A stretch of DNA of 64,000 bases from Anadara kagoshimensis. Its lineage: Eukaryota; Mollusca; Bivalvia; Arcoida; Arcidae. The stretch spans positions 16,029,234 to 16,093,233 of the forward strand of contig CM037870.1 of the NCBI GenBank assembly GCA_021292105.1, given 5' to 3'. A program made the translations under genes and the position numbers. The notes under the pieces are model-generated. The model did not search any database and was not told where the DNA came from. It saw only the letters and a program-made list of their open reading frames with translations. This document shows positions 45,741 through 58,500 of the stretch, piece by piece; position 1 is the stretch's first letter; each line of letters begins with the position of its first letter.

Positions 45741-46433
45741 CAGTACAGATCTGTCGAAACTTGGAACTTAACGAAAAAAGTCAAAGCACTGATGTCGAGT
45801 GGCCGAAGTTATGCATAGCCAACTAGTGGCAAAAATAAATAAATAAATAAAAATCTGTCAAAAAGTGGATAGCATCAACTGAAAAAGGTGTCGCAAAATA
45901 AGCCGTGATGGCGCTAATTCGTGAGCTTATTGCTAAACTTTCGACAGGTCTGCACAGTATAATGCATATATATAGTACAGGCATGTCGAAAGATTAACAT
46001 TGAGCTAAAGAAAGGGCAACAAAGATCGATTAATTAGTGACCGAGATAGTGATAGCTAGTGATCGAAAAGCTCATGAGATACATTGAAGCTTCCTAAAAG
46101 CTGTCGAGAGACGAGGGGCTCGGAGAGGAGCTGTCGATTCGGTACCTACCCGTCAGCTCAGTGTTTAACTTTCGACAGGTCTGTACTGTAAATACCAACA
46201 CTTCAGTACAGGCCTGTCGAAAGTTTAACATCGTGCTAAAAATGAGTTAGTGCCGAATCGGCAGTAAATTTCGGCCCCTCGTTAGCTATACCTACATGGC
46301 TTTTCGGCCGGCAGCTGCTATCTATCGCAAGGCAGCTTTCCGACCATTAACTAACTTTATTTTGGTTACTTAGCAGCCGAATTTCGACTCCTTTTCATAA
46401 GGCCAGTGTTTAACTTTCGACAGGCCTGTACTG
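45741..46433. mobile_element. Three consecutive full MITE-B copies
   Basis: 45741-45957, 45974-46188 and 46204-46433, each with CAGTACAG-type start and GACAGGTCTGTACTG-type end, separated by 15-17 bp of TA-rich sequence. Insertions next to, not inside, one another. Confidence 0.85.
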
Positions 46434-46534
46434 CAACTCTTACCGATGTCAACTGATTTTTGTGCTGTTATGAACAGACTGCAAAACAGAAAAGATTTAA
46501 AAAAAAAAATTTGCTAGCATTTAGTATTTTATTT

Positions 46535-46670
46535 TAGAAACAATTTTCAATTTGTTGTGGTTTACGGGGTATTAACAAGATTTTGCGAAGTAATTTATGA
46601 TACGTGTTGCCACTTACAAAATCTTGTTAATACCCCGTAAAGCACAACAAATTGAAAGTTATTTCTTATA
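46535..46670. repeat. Hairpin with ~45-bp arms
   Basis: CAATTTGTTGTGGTTTACGG-GGTATTAACAAGATTTTG and its inverse around a ~30-bp loop. Small foldback element. Confidence 0.8.
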
Positions 46671-46876
46671 TTTACCACATTAAACATTGAGCTTGGTTTT
46701 TGCTTGGCACACATCATGTAAACATCGTTCTTGTAAATGAGTTTAATGTGTAAGAAAAAAAATCAGCGATTGCAAATAATAATTTATGTATGATTTGGAG
46801 TCTCATATATAATGTTCAAATACATTGTAACAAGACACAGTCCAACCTGTCTTAAAGGCCACCTCTATATAAGGCC

Positions 46877-47182
46877 TGTACAAACTGATAATGTCCAAAC
46901 CGACTCATAATGTCCAAACATTTTTATCAACGCATAATGTCCCAATATCCATCACATTTTTGTCTAAAACAACTCATAATGTCCACAGAATGCGTCAAAA
47001 AATGTTTGGACATTATGCGTCAAAAGGTTTGGACATAATGCGTCAGAAAAAGTTTGGCCATTATGCGTCGATTTGGACACTATGAGTTGATTTGGACAAA
47101 AATGTGATGGAAATTGGGACATTATGCGTTGATAAAAATGTTTGGACATTATGAGTCGGTTTGGACATTATCAGTTTGTACA
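46877..47182. mobile_element. 306-bp near-perfect palindromic element
   Basis: Ends TGTACAAACTGATAATGTCC and inverse, with repeated CATAATGTCC and CATTATGCGTC motifs. Flanked by AGGCC on both sides (5-6 bp duplication). Confidence 0.85.
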
Positions 47183-47270
47183 AGGCCACCTGCTTAAAAA
47201 GGCCAGCAGAATTGTATCCCATTTGTTCTTTGTGGCCATCCGCCCATAAAGGTCACTTTTACTGAATCCC

Positions 47271-47446
47271 TAGTCCGACTAATCAGACCACTAAACCCCC
47301 ATTTTAATTTTTCACTTGTGGAGGTTTGTGGTCTTTCTGCCGTTTTCGCCAGAAATTTCAAGAATTCAATAATGGAAGCTGTCAGACCACAAACCCCCCA
47401 AGTCAAAAATTAAAATGGGGGTTTATTGGTCTGATTAGTCGGACTA
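47271..47446. mobile_element. 176-bp foldback with 9-bp target duplication
   Basis: Ends TAGTCCGACTAATCAGACC and inverse; CTGAATCCC directly repeated at both sides. A 9-bp duplication with long inverted repeats is typical of Mutator-like elements (inference). A related partial copy is at 60881-60960. Confidence 0.8.
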
Positions 47447-47601
47447 CTGAATCCCTTGCGTGGCCTCTATAGACAGGTTTGACTGTATCTTTCAATGTAT
47501 GTATGTTGTAACTCTACATCTCATGATTGATGAACAAGTGCATTATTAAGGTAATTGTAAAGGCAAATATGCTGAAAACCATCTTCATCTAATTTAAAGA
47601 A

Positions 47602-47764
47602 CAGTCAGACCTGTCTACAAAGGCCACTCAAGGAAACCAGTAGAAATAGCCTTTATGGACAGGTGACCTTTATACACATGTTCAAATAACATGGATAAAG
47701 AACAATAGGGATATAATTCTACCGACCTTTATAATAGAGAGGGCATTTAAGACAGGTTGGACTG
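47602..47764. mobile_element. MITE-C, full copy
   Basis: CAGTCAGACCTGTCTACAAA to GACAGGTTGGACTG. Confidence 0.8.
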
Positions 47765-48110
47765 AAAACCATCTTCATCTATTTCAAAGTACAGAGAAAC
47801 GATTTAAATAATCATTGTTCTTTCAAATAAGCAAATTATATCATTTAACAATAAACTTTTAAAAACAAATTGTATCAAAAAGTGATAAAAAACGAGAAAC
47901 TGTATTTTGTGCTAAAATTAATGACATTAATTAATACAGTTCGCTGCCAGAAGTCGAGGGTTTTCTCCGGGAACTCTGGTTTTATCCACCATTCCTGAAC
48001 TGGATGTCCCGATATAATTGAAATTGAAGTCAAAACACAACTCAGCTCAAAACCACGTTACGATGTTGACTCACCTTACCTCGAGTGTTTTAAAACCGAA
48101 ATACAGTGTA

Positions 48111-48357
48111 TAGGTAAACAAGATTGGCCTGTCCGCTTGACCTTTTGATTTAAATATTCATTATGGACGAGTATATTCAAGAAATAGGGACCATTCGTGT
48201 ATATTTCGTCTACTGGTGTGGTCTACACTAATCATGGGGAATGTGTGTATGTATTTACTGCGAATACTAACTCTAACTATGTATTGGGTAGACCCTCCAA
48301 TTGATATGACTATCCCTGATGTAAGGTCAAACGGACAGGTCAATATTGTTTGACTAT
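48111..48357. mobile_element. MITE-A, full copy
   Basis: TAGGTAAACAAGATTGGCC to GACAGGTCAATATTGTTTGA, flanked by TA. Immediately followed by a MITE-B start (48357-48480, partial). Confidence 0.8.
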
Positions 48358-48486
48358 ACACACCTGTCAAAAGGTTAACATTAAGTTAAAGAATTGGTGC
48401 CGAATCGAAGTTTATCTCGGACCATGCAATTGTTACCTATATTTTGACAGCGTTGCTATCTACTTCTCGGCAATATTTGTTAACTA

Positions 48487-48928
48487 CAGTACAGGCTTGT
48501 TGAAAGTTTAACACCAAGCTAACGAGCAGGAGTCTAAGCTCGGCTTCCGAGAGGCAGAGGTATAGGTAAACAACTTTGACCTGTCCGCTTGACCTTTGAT
48601 TTAAATATTTATCACGGATCAAGTATATTTATGTATAGGAAGCACAGGTGTTTAGTTTGTCTACATAATGTGAACACTTATCATGTACCTTAAGTAGATA
48701 CTATTAACAGTGAATCCTACTACTACCCATTTATTCGGTGGTTCCTTCTATATGAATATTCCTAATAAAAGGTCAAACGGACAGGTCAATGTTGTTTACC
48801 TATATGACTAGGAAATGGCTGGAACGCTCCCGAGAGAAAGATAGCTGTCGAGATATAACTAACGAGGAGTCGATATGTGTTGTACTAATGCGTTAGCTGA
48901 GTGTTGAACTTTTGACGGGTCTGTACTG
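48487..48928. mobile_element. MITE-B split by MITE-A (48563-48802)
   Basis: MITE-B start CAGTACAGGCTTGTTGAAAG, end TTTGACGGGTCTGTACTG. The MITE-A inside has TAGGTAAACAACTTTGACC ends and TA at both junctions. The right end seeds the 64-bp array that follows. Confidence 0.85.
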
Positions 48929-50112
48929 TAGCTATATATCTTTTACCTTTTCCTTGAGGTTAGTGTAAGCACTCTTTGACGGGTCTGTACTGTAGCTATA
49001 TATCTTTTACCTTTTCCTTGAGGTTAGTGTAAGCACTCTTTGACGGGTCTGTACTGTAGCTATATATCTTTTACCTTTACCTTGAGGTTAGTGTAAGCAC
49101 GCTTTGACGGGTCTGTACTGTAGCTATATATCTTTTACCTTTACCTTGAGGTTAGTGTAAGCACGCTTTGACGGGTCTTATCTTTTACCTTTCCCTTGAG
49201 GTTAGTGTAAGCACGCTTTGACGGGTCTGTACTGTAGCTATATATCTTTTACCTTTACCTTGAGGTTAGTGTAAGCACTCTTTGACGGGTCTGTACTGTA
49301 GCTATATATCTTTTACCTTTCCCTTGAGGTTAGTGTAAGCACGCTTTGACGGGTCTGTACTATATCTATATATCTTTTACCTTTACCTTGAGGTTAGTGT
49401 AAGCACTCTTTGACGGGTCTGTACTGTAGCTATATATCTTTTACCTTTCCCTTGAGGTCAGTGTAAGCACTCTTTGACGGGTCTGTACTGTAGCTATATA
49501 TCTTTTACCTTTCTCTTGAGGTTAGTGTAAGCACTCTTTGACGGGTCTGTACTGTAGCTATATATCTTTTACCTTTCTCTTGAGGTTAGTGTAAGCACTC
49601 TTTGACGGGTCTGTACTGTAGCTATATATCTTTTACCTTTCTCTTGAGGTCAATGTAAGCACTCTTTGACGGGTCTGTACTGTAGCTATATATCTTTTAC
49701 CTTTCTCTTGAGGTTAGTGTAAGCACTCTTTGACGGGTCTGTACTGTAGCTATATATCTTTTACCTTTTCCTTGAGGTTAGTGTAAGCACTCTTTGACGG
49801 GTCTGTACTGTAGCTATATATCTTTTACCTTTCTCTTGAGGTTAGTGTAAGCACTCTTTGACGGGTCTGTACTGTAGCTATATATCTTTTACCTTTCTCT
49901 TGAGGTTAGTGTAAGCACTCTTTGACGGGTCTGTACTGTAGCTATATATCTTTTACCTTTCCCTTGAGGTTAGTGTAAGCACTCTTTGACGGGTCTGTAC
50001 TGTAGCTATATATCTTTTACCTTTCTCTTGAGGTTAGTGTAAACACTCTTTGACGGGTCTGTACTGTAGCTATATATCTTTTACCTTTTCCTTGAGGTTA
50101 GTGTAAGCACTT
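48911..50112 (+). repeat. 64-bp minisatellite, about 19 units
   Basis: Unit TTTGACGGGTCTGTACTGTA plus GCTATATATC, TTTTACCTTT, CCTTGAGGTTAGTGTAAGCA and CTC. Very homogeneous; one unit near 49167 has lost about 18 bp. The first 20 bases of the unit are the terminus of the adjoining MITE-B and the rest is its flank. Confidence 0.95.
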
Positions 50113-50386
50113 TGTGCTTCTTAGACCAATTTGTTGTCATTTCTTCATCTTCTGCTACTACTTCGGTTGTCACTCCCGGTCTTAGACACTCTGGATTGAA
50201 CTTGAAACTGATGTTCTTCTAAATAACATTTAGCCTATATACTTCTAGTGACCACAGGACAGTAGAGTTGCCATACCAGTTCGTAAGCTCATTAAACTTT
50301 TGTCAGGTCTGTACTGTTTATATGTATATGTACATTCATTTTATTACGTTTTTATAAATAAAACGAAATAAGTAAATCATTTTAAT

Positions 50387-50965
50387 GACAGAACTTTATA
50401 AAAATGAGTTTAAAGAGTGTATGTGTGTGTGTGTCAAAGCGTACGCGTGTGTGAAATGAACGTGCAAATAATTCACTGCTACAAATAAAAAAAAGCGTGA
50501 TAGTTTTACATTTCACAATATATACCGAAAATTAAGTGGTTTTTTTTTTATTTTCAAACTTTATAAAAATGAAATTAAATATGGTGTACGTGCGTGTGTT
50601 CGTATGTATGCGCGTGTAAAATGACTGTGTAAATGATTTACTGCTACAAACGAAAAATGATTGATAGTTTTACATTTCACAATATATATCGAAAATGAAG
50701 TTTTTTTTAATTTTCAAACTTTTGTAAAAATGAAATTAAATGTGTACGTGCGTGTGTCCGTGTGTACGCGCATGTGAAATGAATACTGCTACAAACGAAA
50801 AATGAGTGATAGTTTTACGTTTCACAATATATACCGAAAATTAAGTGTTTTTTAAATGTTCAAATTATGTGGTGTGCGTGCGTGTGTTCGTATGTACGCG
50901 CGCGTAAAACGACTGTGCAAATGATTCACTGCTACGAACGAAAAATGAGTTATAGTTTAATATAC
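50387..50965 (+). repeat. Four tandem ~140-170-bp units upstream of gene D
   Basis: Each has AACTTTATAAAAATGAAATT, a GTACGTGCGTGTGT run, ACTGCTAC-AAACGAAAAATGA and TTTCACAATATATACCG. The last unit ends about 190 bp before the SH3BGRL3-like ATG. Confidence 0.8.
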
Positions 50966-51154
50966 CAAAAATTAACTGTTGCATCTCAACTTCTTTCACC
51001 TCTTTCTAAATGGACTCGTCCATATACTGCCAGACCGAAGTATCAGCAGGGATGTACCAAGATAGAAAATAGATAAGAAATCGGATCTATTTTCATTTTC
51101 TGGTAACCAGCATAAGAGAGGATCCATCAGGCAGAAGGAAATTTCATTTACAAG

Positions 51155-51199
51155 ATGTCTGTTAAGTTATATATGACGTCAGTGACAACTAGCCGAGAT
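51155..51199 (+). CDS. SH3BGRL3: SH3BGRL3-like exon 1
   Basis: Fifteen codons from ATG (MSVKLYMTSVTTSRD), donor GTAAGT at 51200, phase 0. The first beta strand of the thioredoxin-like fold. Confidence 0.9.
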
Positions 51200-54100
51200 G
51201 TAAGTATTTTCACACCTAAAAGAAAGTTTAAAAAACCGGCATCATTGTTTAATTTTTCTCTATATCTAAAATTTAAATATCTGTGTGATCTCGGTTGATA
51301 AAAACCAAAAAGCCGTTTGTTTAATTCGCGTTGGGTCACTCAATACCCATAGCAGTAAATGCATGATATAAATTTTCTTAAACTGCTGAAGAGACTGTTT
51401 GTGATGGCTTATAAGCGAAATATATACGGATATATATATTATTGGGTGTGGCACCTGCTATAGATGATGAAAAACAATAATAATAGACAAGTGATGGTTA
51501 TAATAGGAAACTAGAGAGATATAAAAATGCTGCGTTTACTTGATCAATATACATGTATCTGATATACATGTATCATAGCATCTATATTAAAGCATTTATT
51601 GTTGAAATGGGTTTAATATTTCTGTATGTGTGTAGATATAACATATCATATCTTGTAATATATAGATAAGTTATTGAAAATTTTTGTGATATTTTGTGAT
51701 CAATATTTGGAATAATTCCTACCAAATGGTATTGGTAATGTGGGAGTAGATGGAGGACACCGTATTGGCTAGAGTTAAAGATAATCGTTCTACTAAAATA
51801 CAGGGTCCATTCATTATTTGATGATGAGTGTAGGCTAGATTAGAAATGATACATGCGTGCACGTGTGTGTATGTGCAGCGCTAGTCATCTGTTTATATAT
51901 ATAATATTTCGCTAACTACTACCTCCCCTGCCAGTATATATGTACACAGAAGCCGACAGCAGACAGTTTTCTTGTAGATAACCAGGGGCCATCTCAAGGT
52001 GTAGGGGGTATAAATAAAATGCTATATTACTCATGGGTATCAAATTGGCATTAGTGCATGTGCACTACCACAAAGATACAACATTTTTTTCATTTTTTAT
52101 TTTAATGTTTTTAAACATGTCTATATAATTTAAAAGTAAAATCATATAAAAATATAGACGATAAAAAAGTCATGACCCCCCTTTATGAGATTTTCACAGT
52201 AAGGGTTCTTTTTACAGCCAGACATCTCGCCAGAGATTATGACCACCCATTGTGCACCCCCGGTCAAGGTTGAAATCCAATTATTTTAACCATCCTCATC
52301 ATCTTCGTCATGGTTGAAACCATTACCACCATCATATCATTGCCATCATCATCATCATCATCATCGTCATCATCATCACTACCACCACCACGACGTTATC
52401 ATCAGCATCGTCACTACAACACTATCATCATCATCATCATCACTACCACACCACCACGACGTAATCATCATCAGCATCATCACTATCACCATCACCACCA
52501 CTTCCATTATCATCATCGTCATCATCATATTCAAATTTAAAGATGACATTTTTGTTAAATTCAGCTTATCTGAAAGTTTACTTTCATCACCACCACCACC
52601 ACCACTACCACCATCACCATCATCATCATCATCATAACCACCACAATACCCCCGCCACCACCATGTTTATCAAAATAAAATCATTATCACGGCGCCATCA
52701 CCACCAACGGTACCAGTACCACCACCATTCTTTCGGCAAAACAAACTTAATCAGCATCAACTGTAAGCTACTGGTTAAAACTCTTTTTTTACTTTTTACG
52801 TTCCTATATGAATTTTATAACAAAATAATTATACAATCATTGTTTTTTCCACAACTCTTACCATAAGCCATATCAGATTTCGCAGATTAATCAGCATGAT
52901 AAAGTTTGTATCTCTTCAGAATTCTTTGTAGAAGATAACGGTTTTAACTAAATTAGTTAAAGGTCGTGCAGGTGTTTGCAATTATTATTATCATCATGAA
53001 ACTTGGGGAAATACGCGGGGTTGTTGTTAAAAAAGTGAGAGGGTTTCAATTCAAAGCAAAGACGATTAAGCTGTTTGAATGAATAGATTTTATTACCATC
53101 ATGAAATTAACTTCGTGAAATATTATGAAAATTATGCTGAATATTTTATATCAATTAGCTTAAGAGAAGAATTTGATGTTATATAGTATTATACAGTGAC
53201 TAGTACGTGTATATATACTACTCTATATTAACCGATTTGCGAAAACATTCGATACAGTTTATATTTATGACGAGTGGAGTGACGTATCAATACGTCACAC
53301 CAATTGGTATTTCACGCTCTAGCCAGCAATTTTAAATGTGGAGGAAACCGGTGTGCTCGCTTCGACTGTACACGTATTTCCAGTGATCATTTTAGACTTA
53401 ATTGATTAATTTACAAATAACATGTGATACAATTTTAAATGATTTGCGAAAAATGTGAAGAGCATTTGACATCATAGTTTATATGACAGTCAAGAATATT
53501 TCACATATGTCGAGACGTCAGCAGCTTTATAGGTTAAGTGGTAGAAATTTCGACCTTTGTCGTGCGCCCAGGGCAATGTGCATGAAGGGTATACAGACCC
53601 GTCACAATATCCGATCAAAAACTCTAATATATGAGCGAATTTTGATCAAACCTCGCATGTGAGGACGTGTTGCATACCAAATTTAGGTGTGTAGGTTAAA
53701 GGGACAAGGTCGTGGGGTCAAATCTTAGATTTCCCCATGTAGGCGGAGTTGGAGACAGGAGACTAGGAGACTAATTGACAGTGGTGGTGACGATGATAAT
53801 GGTCTTACAAATTTGCTTATTTTCAGCTCTCGACAAAACAGAACAGAATCAAGCTAGTACTAGATGGTAAAAAGATACAATATCAAGAAATAGACTTATG
53901 TAAGGACCAAGATTCACGGGAAGAAATGCGAGCAAAAGCCGGAATTCCTGATCTACTACCACCACAGCTGTTTAACGGTGATGAACATTGTGGTGTAAGT
54001 TATGAATTAAATTGTGTTTCGTATATAAACTAGTTATACCCTGCAAACGAAGTTAATAGGTTTTAGGAACCACCCTTTCCGTCTGCCCGTCCCATTATCG

Positions 54101-55494
54101 TATCTTCCCTGCCTATGGGTGGATTGTGATCAAATTTGGCAAAAATATTAATATAAATAAACTTAAGACGACGTATTAAATTTAGGTGCATAGGTCAAGG
54201 TTCAATGTCGCAAGGTCAAATCTTGGAAATAACAATCCTGCAATGTTAACGTTGGGGACGGGGTATTTGCCTTTAAAGGTCACCGGTCACCAAAAACCGA
54301 ATTTTTTGTAGTACTATTTTCCGAAAGATTACATCATAACAAGTCGATTTAGCCACAAAAAACATGTTTTAATCATTTCTGCTCTTTTCTACAGCGTAAA
54401 TTAAAGTCCTGAAACTGTTGAAAAACGGTATTATCTCCCTTTGGTAGTAAAAGGACACAAAACCGAAAGTGACGCAGAAGGTGTTATACCAGCTATTTAG
54501 TAAATAAAGCTTGTATACTGAACTGCATTTATTACCCAGATTTATCGGAAATAACTTCTAGTATTTTTATATATATTTATTTATTTTTTAGCATAGGGTA
54601 TTTCAGTTTCTTTCAGCAGAAAAAAATAAATAAAAAATAAACATAATGATAAGAAATAAATAAAGAACAAAACGATATTTCATATGTGTGTTTGCTCTAA
54701 GTATTAAATACTATTTACTAATACTTTTACAAAACATAATTTTACATTATTTATTATTTTTATTTTTTATCTATTTATCACAACGAATTAATAAAAAGAA
54801 CACACATTTTTGTTTTTTATTTAAAATATTATTCATATTTATTTTCATTAATATTTAATATCTTTCTAAATATCCTTATATCTCTTTTAAATTTATTTAT
54901 TTATTTATTCATCACAACAAATAATAAAAGAACCCAAATTTCCGTTTTTTATTTAAAATATTGTTAACATTAATTTTTATTGATATTTAATATCATTTTA
55001 ATTATCTTTACATATCTCTTGTTAATTAATTAATTAATTAATTAATTAAGTTATTTATTTATTTATTTATTATTTATTTATTTATTTATTTATTTATCTA
55101 TTTATCATAAGGAATAATAAAAAGGACCCATTTTTTTGTTTTTTTTAATTTTGAAAACAATCTTTTCTTCTCTCTAGTACAGCTATATTATTACCTCAAA
55201 TTGATTTTAATTCATATTTGTTTTAGAAATTGTCCCATTTTTAATTCCTTTTTAGATTAAAATCAAAGATTTATAATTATTATTATTATTTACCCATGTA
55301 TTGAATAAAAAAACATGTTTTCGGGTAGAAACTGAGTCCAAGACCTGTAGTTTTTTGTTCAACGAAAATATCAAAATAAAGGTTTAAAAAATAACTTCTT
55401 ATTGTCTTTCAAATAAAATATTTCATCTCAGTATTACTTAAATATGAAAACAATTTCAATTCAATAGCTTCCTATTCTTATTTGCAGTAAGTTT

Positions 55495-55530
<36 letters not shown>

Positions 55531-58500
55531 AAAATAAAAAATAAATAAAAATTTTCATATAATAACTTTATTACACTTGATTTTAATGGGATGAAAAGAA
55601 CGTCATCCAAATGTGATACCAGTGGGATTATGCTTGACTAACTAAGGACTCAAAACTCGAGTGAAACTTTCTTTCATTTATTCACAATAAATTAATATCG
55701 TTCAAAGTGTGATTTACACCTCCTCACATCCTAGTAATTAAGAGATTATCAATATGCTACATTGGGAAACATCCTGTTTAGAAGTAGACATTTACCATCT
55801 GTAATTAACAGAGTTTACCTTACAATATGCAACATTAACTGACACGTGCGTATATCTATATGATATAACCGGTAAATGTTATTTGTCAATTTTTGCTGGA
55901 TTCTGAAAATCGAACACATTAAAGTTAAATTAGATTAGTTAATTTGAACAAGACATATGTCTCTGTTTAAACGTGTGAATTGGTGAACTAATTGAATAAC
56001 GGAATTAAACTAATTTTGAAAATTCAAATTGTTTAAAATGTATATATTTGACTGAATTCATTCATAATAATTTAAATTGTCTTCAATGATTATACCGCTC
56101 TTATTTTCCTGACTTATCTCGTAATGTTTAATCTGAATACATTCAAAACAATTTCAAAGCTGCATGAAGGACTTGTGTAAATCTGGCTTTAATGTGTTTT
56201 TTTTGTAGAAAAAAACATGTTAATGGGTCATTGTGATTTTATTATATCCAAACTTTACAAAATATATCATTTTGACTTGATATCAAACTTTAAAACCCTG
56301 CAAAACACCACACAAACCCACATGTAATATATGGATACATATATAGGTAATGTGTCTTTCCTCAGCAGCTTAAAGGTCACCGGTCACCAAATTTATCAAT
56401 TTTGTATTTTGCATTCCAATGGGTAGAATAGTCAATATTGATGTGTCTGACGGTTTCCCACACCTTACATTTACCTGTAATATACTAAAACCTTACCTGA
56501 ACGAACTGCTAATACTCGGTAGTTTCCGGCACCGCTCGTAACTTTCCGGCGACCTAATTGATGACGTACATGGTGTTAAGCTGCTGAGGAAAGACACATT
56601 ACCTATATATGTATCCATATATTACATGTGGGTTTGTGTGGCGTTTTGAAGGGTTTTAAAGTTTGATTTCAAGTCAAAATGATATATTTTGTGAAGTTTG
56701 GAGATAATAAAATCACAATGACCGATGAACATGTTTTTTCCACAAATTTCAGAACAAATTATAACCAGATTTACCCAAGTCCTTCATGCAGCTTTCTAGT
56801 TGTTTTGAATGTATTCAGATTAAATATTACGAGATAAGTCAGGAAAATATGAGTGGTATAATCATTTAAGACAATTCTAATTATTATGAATGAATTCAGT
56901 CTGATAAATAGATTTTAAACAATTTTTATTTTCAAAATTAATTTAATTCTGTAATTCAATCAGTTCACACATTCAAACAAAGACGTGTATGTCTTGTTAA
57001 AATTAACAAATCTAATTTGACTTTAATTTATTCGATTTTCAGAATCCATCAATAATGACAAATAACATTAACCGGGTATATCATAAAGATAATCACATGT
57101 GTCAATTAATGTTGCATATTGTAAGGTAAACTCTGTTGATTAAAGGTAGTAGATGTTTACTTCTAAACAGGATGTTTCCCAGTGTACTGTAGCATATTGA
57201 TAATCTCTTAATTACTGGTATGTGAGAGGTGTAAATCACACTTTGAACGATATAAATTTATTGTGAATAAAAGAAAGAAAGTTTCACTCGAGTTTTGAGT
57301 CCCTAGTTAGTCGAGCATAATCCCACTGGTATCACATTTTGATGACGTTTTTTTCATCCCATTAAAATTAAGCGTAATAAAGTATTATATGAATAATTTT
57401 TTTTATTTTACCATGGAAACAATAATGGTGAATTATTATTATTATTATTATTATTATTATCATTAAACTTACTGCAAATAAGGAATAGGAAGCTATTGAA
57501 TTGAAATAGTTTTTATATTTATGTAATACTGGGGTGAAATATTTTATTTGAGAGACAATAACAAATTATTTTTTAAACCTTTATTTTGATATTTTAGTTT
57601 TACAAAAAAACTACAGGTCTTGGACCCAGTTCTACCCGAAACGTGTTTTTTATTCATTACATGGGTAAATAATAATAATAGTAATAATAATAATAATAAA
57701 TCTTTGATTTTAATCTAAAAGGAATTAAAAGTTGGACAATTTCTAAAACAAATATGAATCAAAATTATTATTCCTTATAATAAATAGATAAAAATAAATA
57801 AATAAATACATAAATAAATAAACGTACTATTAATTAATTAGTTAATTATTTAATTAATTAATCAGAGATAAGTAAAGATATTAACTATTAATAAAAATTA
57901 AAGGGAACAATATTCTAATAAAAAAAAAACGGAAATTTGTGTCTTTATTATTTGTTGTGATAAATAAATAAATAACTAAATAAAAATAAATAAATAAATT
58001 TCAAAGAAATGTAAAATTATGTTTTGTAAAAATATTAGTAAATAATTAATCATACTTAGAGCAAACACAAATATAGTTTTTTTTCTTGATTTATTTCTTA
58101 TTATGTTTATTTTTTATTAATTTTTTCTGCTGAAGGAAACTGAAATACCCAATGCTAAAAAAATAAATAAATATATAAAAACACTAGAAGTTATTTCCGA
58201 TTAATCTGGGTAATAAATGCAGTTCACTATACAAGTTTCATTTCCTAAATAGCTTGGATAACACCTTCTGCGTCACTTCCGGTTTTGTGCCCTTTTACTA
58301 CCAAAGGGAGATAATACAGATTTTCAACAGTTTCAGGGCTTTAATTTACGCTGTAGAAAAGGATAGAAATGATTAAAAAATGTTATTTGTGGCTAAATCG
58401 ACTTTTTATGATGTAATCTTTCGGAAAATAGTACTAAAAAAAATTCGGTTTTTGGTGACCGGTGACCTTTAACACCATGTACGTCATCAATTAGGTCGCC

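Larger units (their letters stand above)
46838..47485. mobile_element. MITE-C carrying two nested elements
   Basis: Outer MITE-C ends CAGTCCAACCTGTCTTAAAG and AGACAGGTTTGACTG. Inside are a 306-bp palindrome (46877-47182) and a 176-bp foldback (47271-47446), each with a target-site duplication. Confidence 0.85.

Noticed and set aside
48911-50112. CRISPR-like array
   Set aside because: Units are contiguous and uniform with no unique spacers, in a eukaryotic context; it is a minisatellite.
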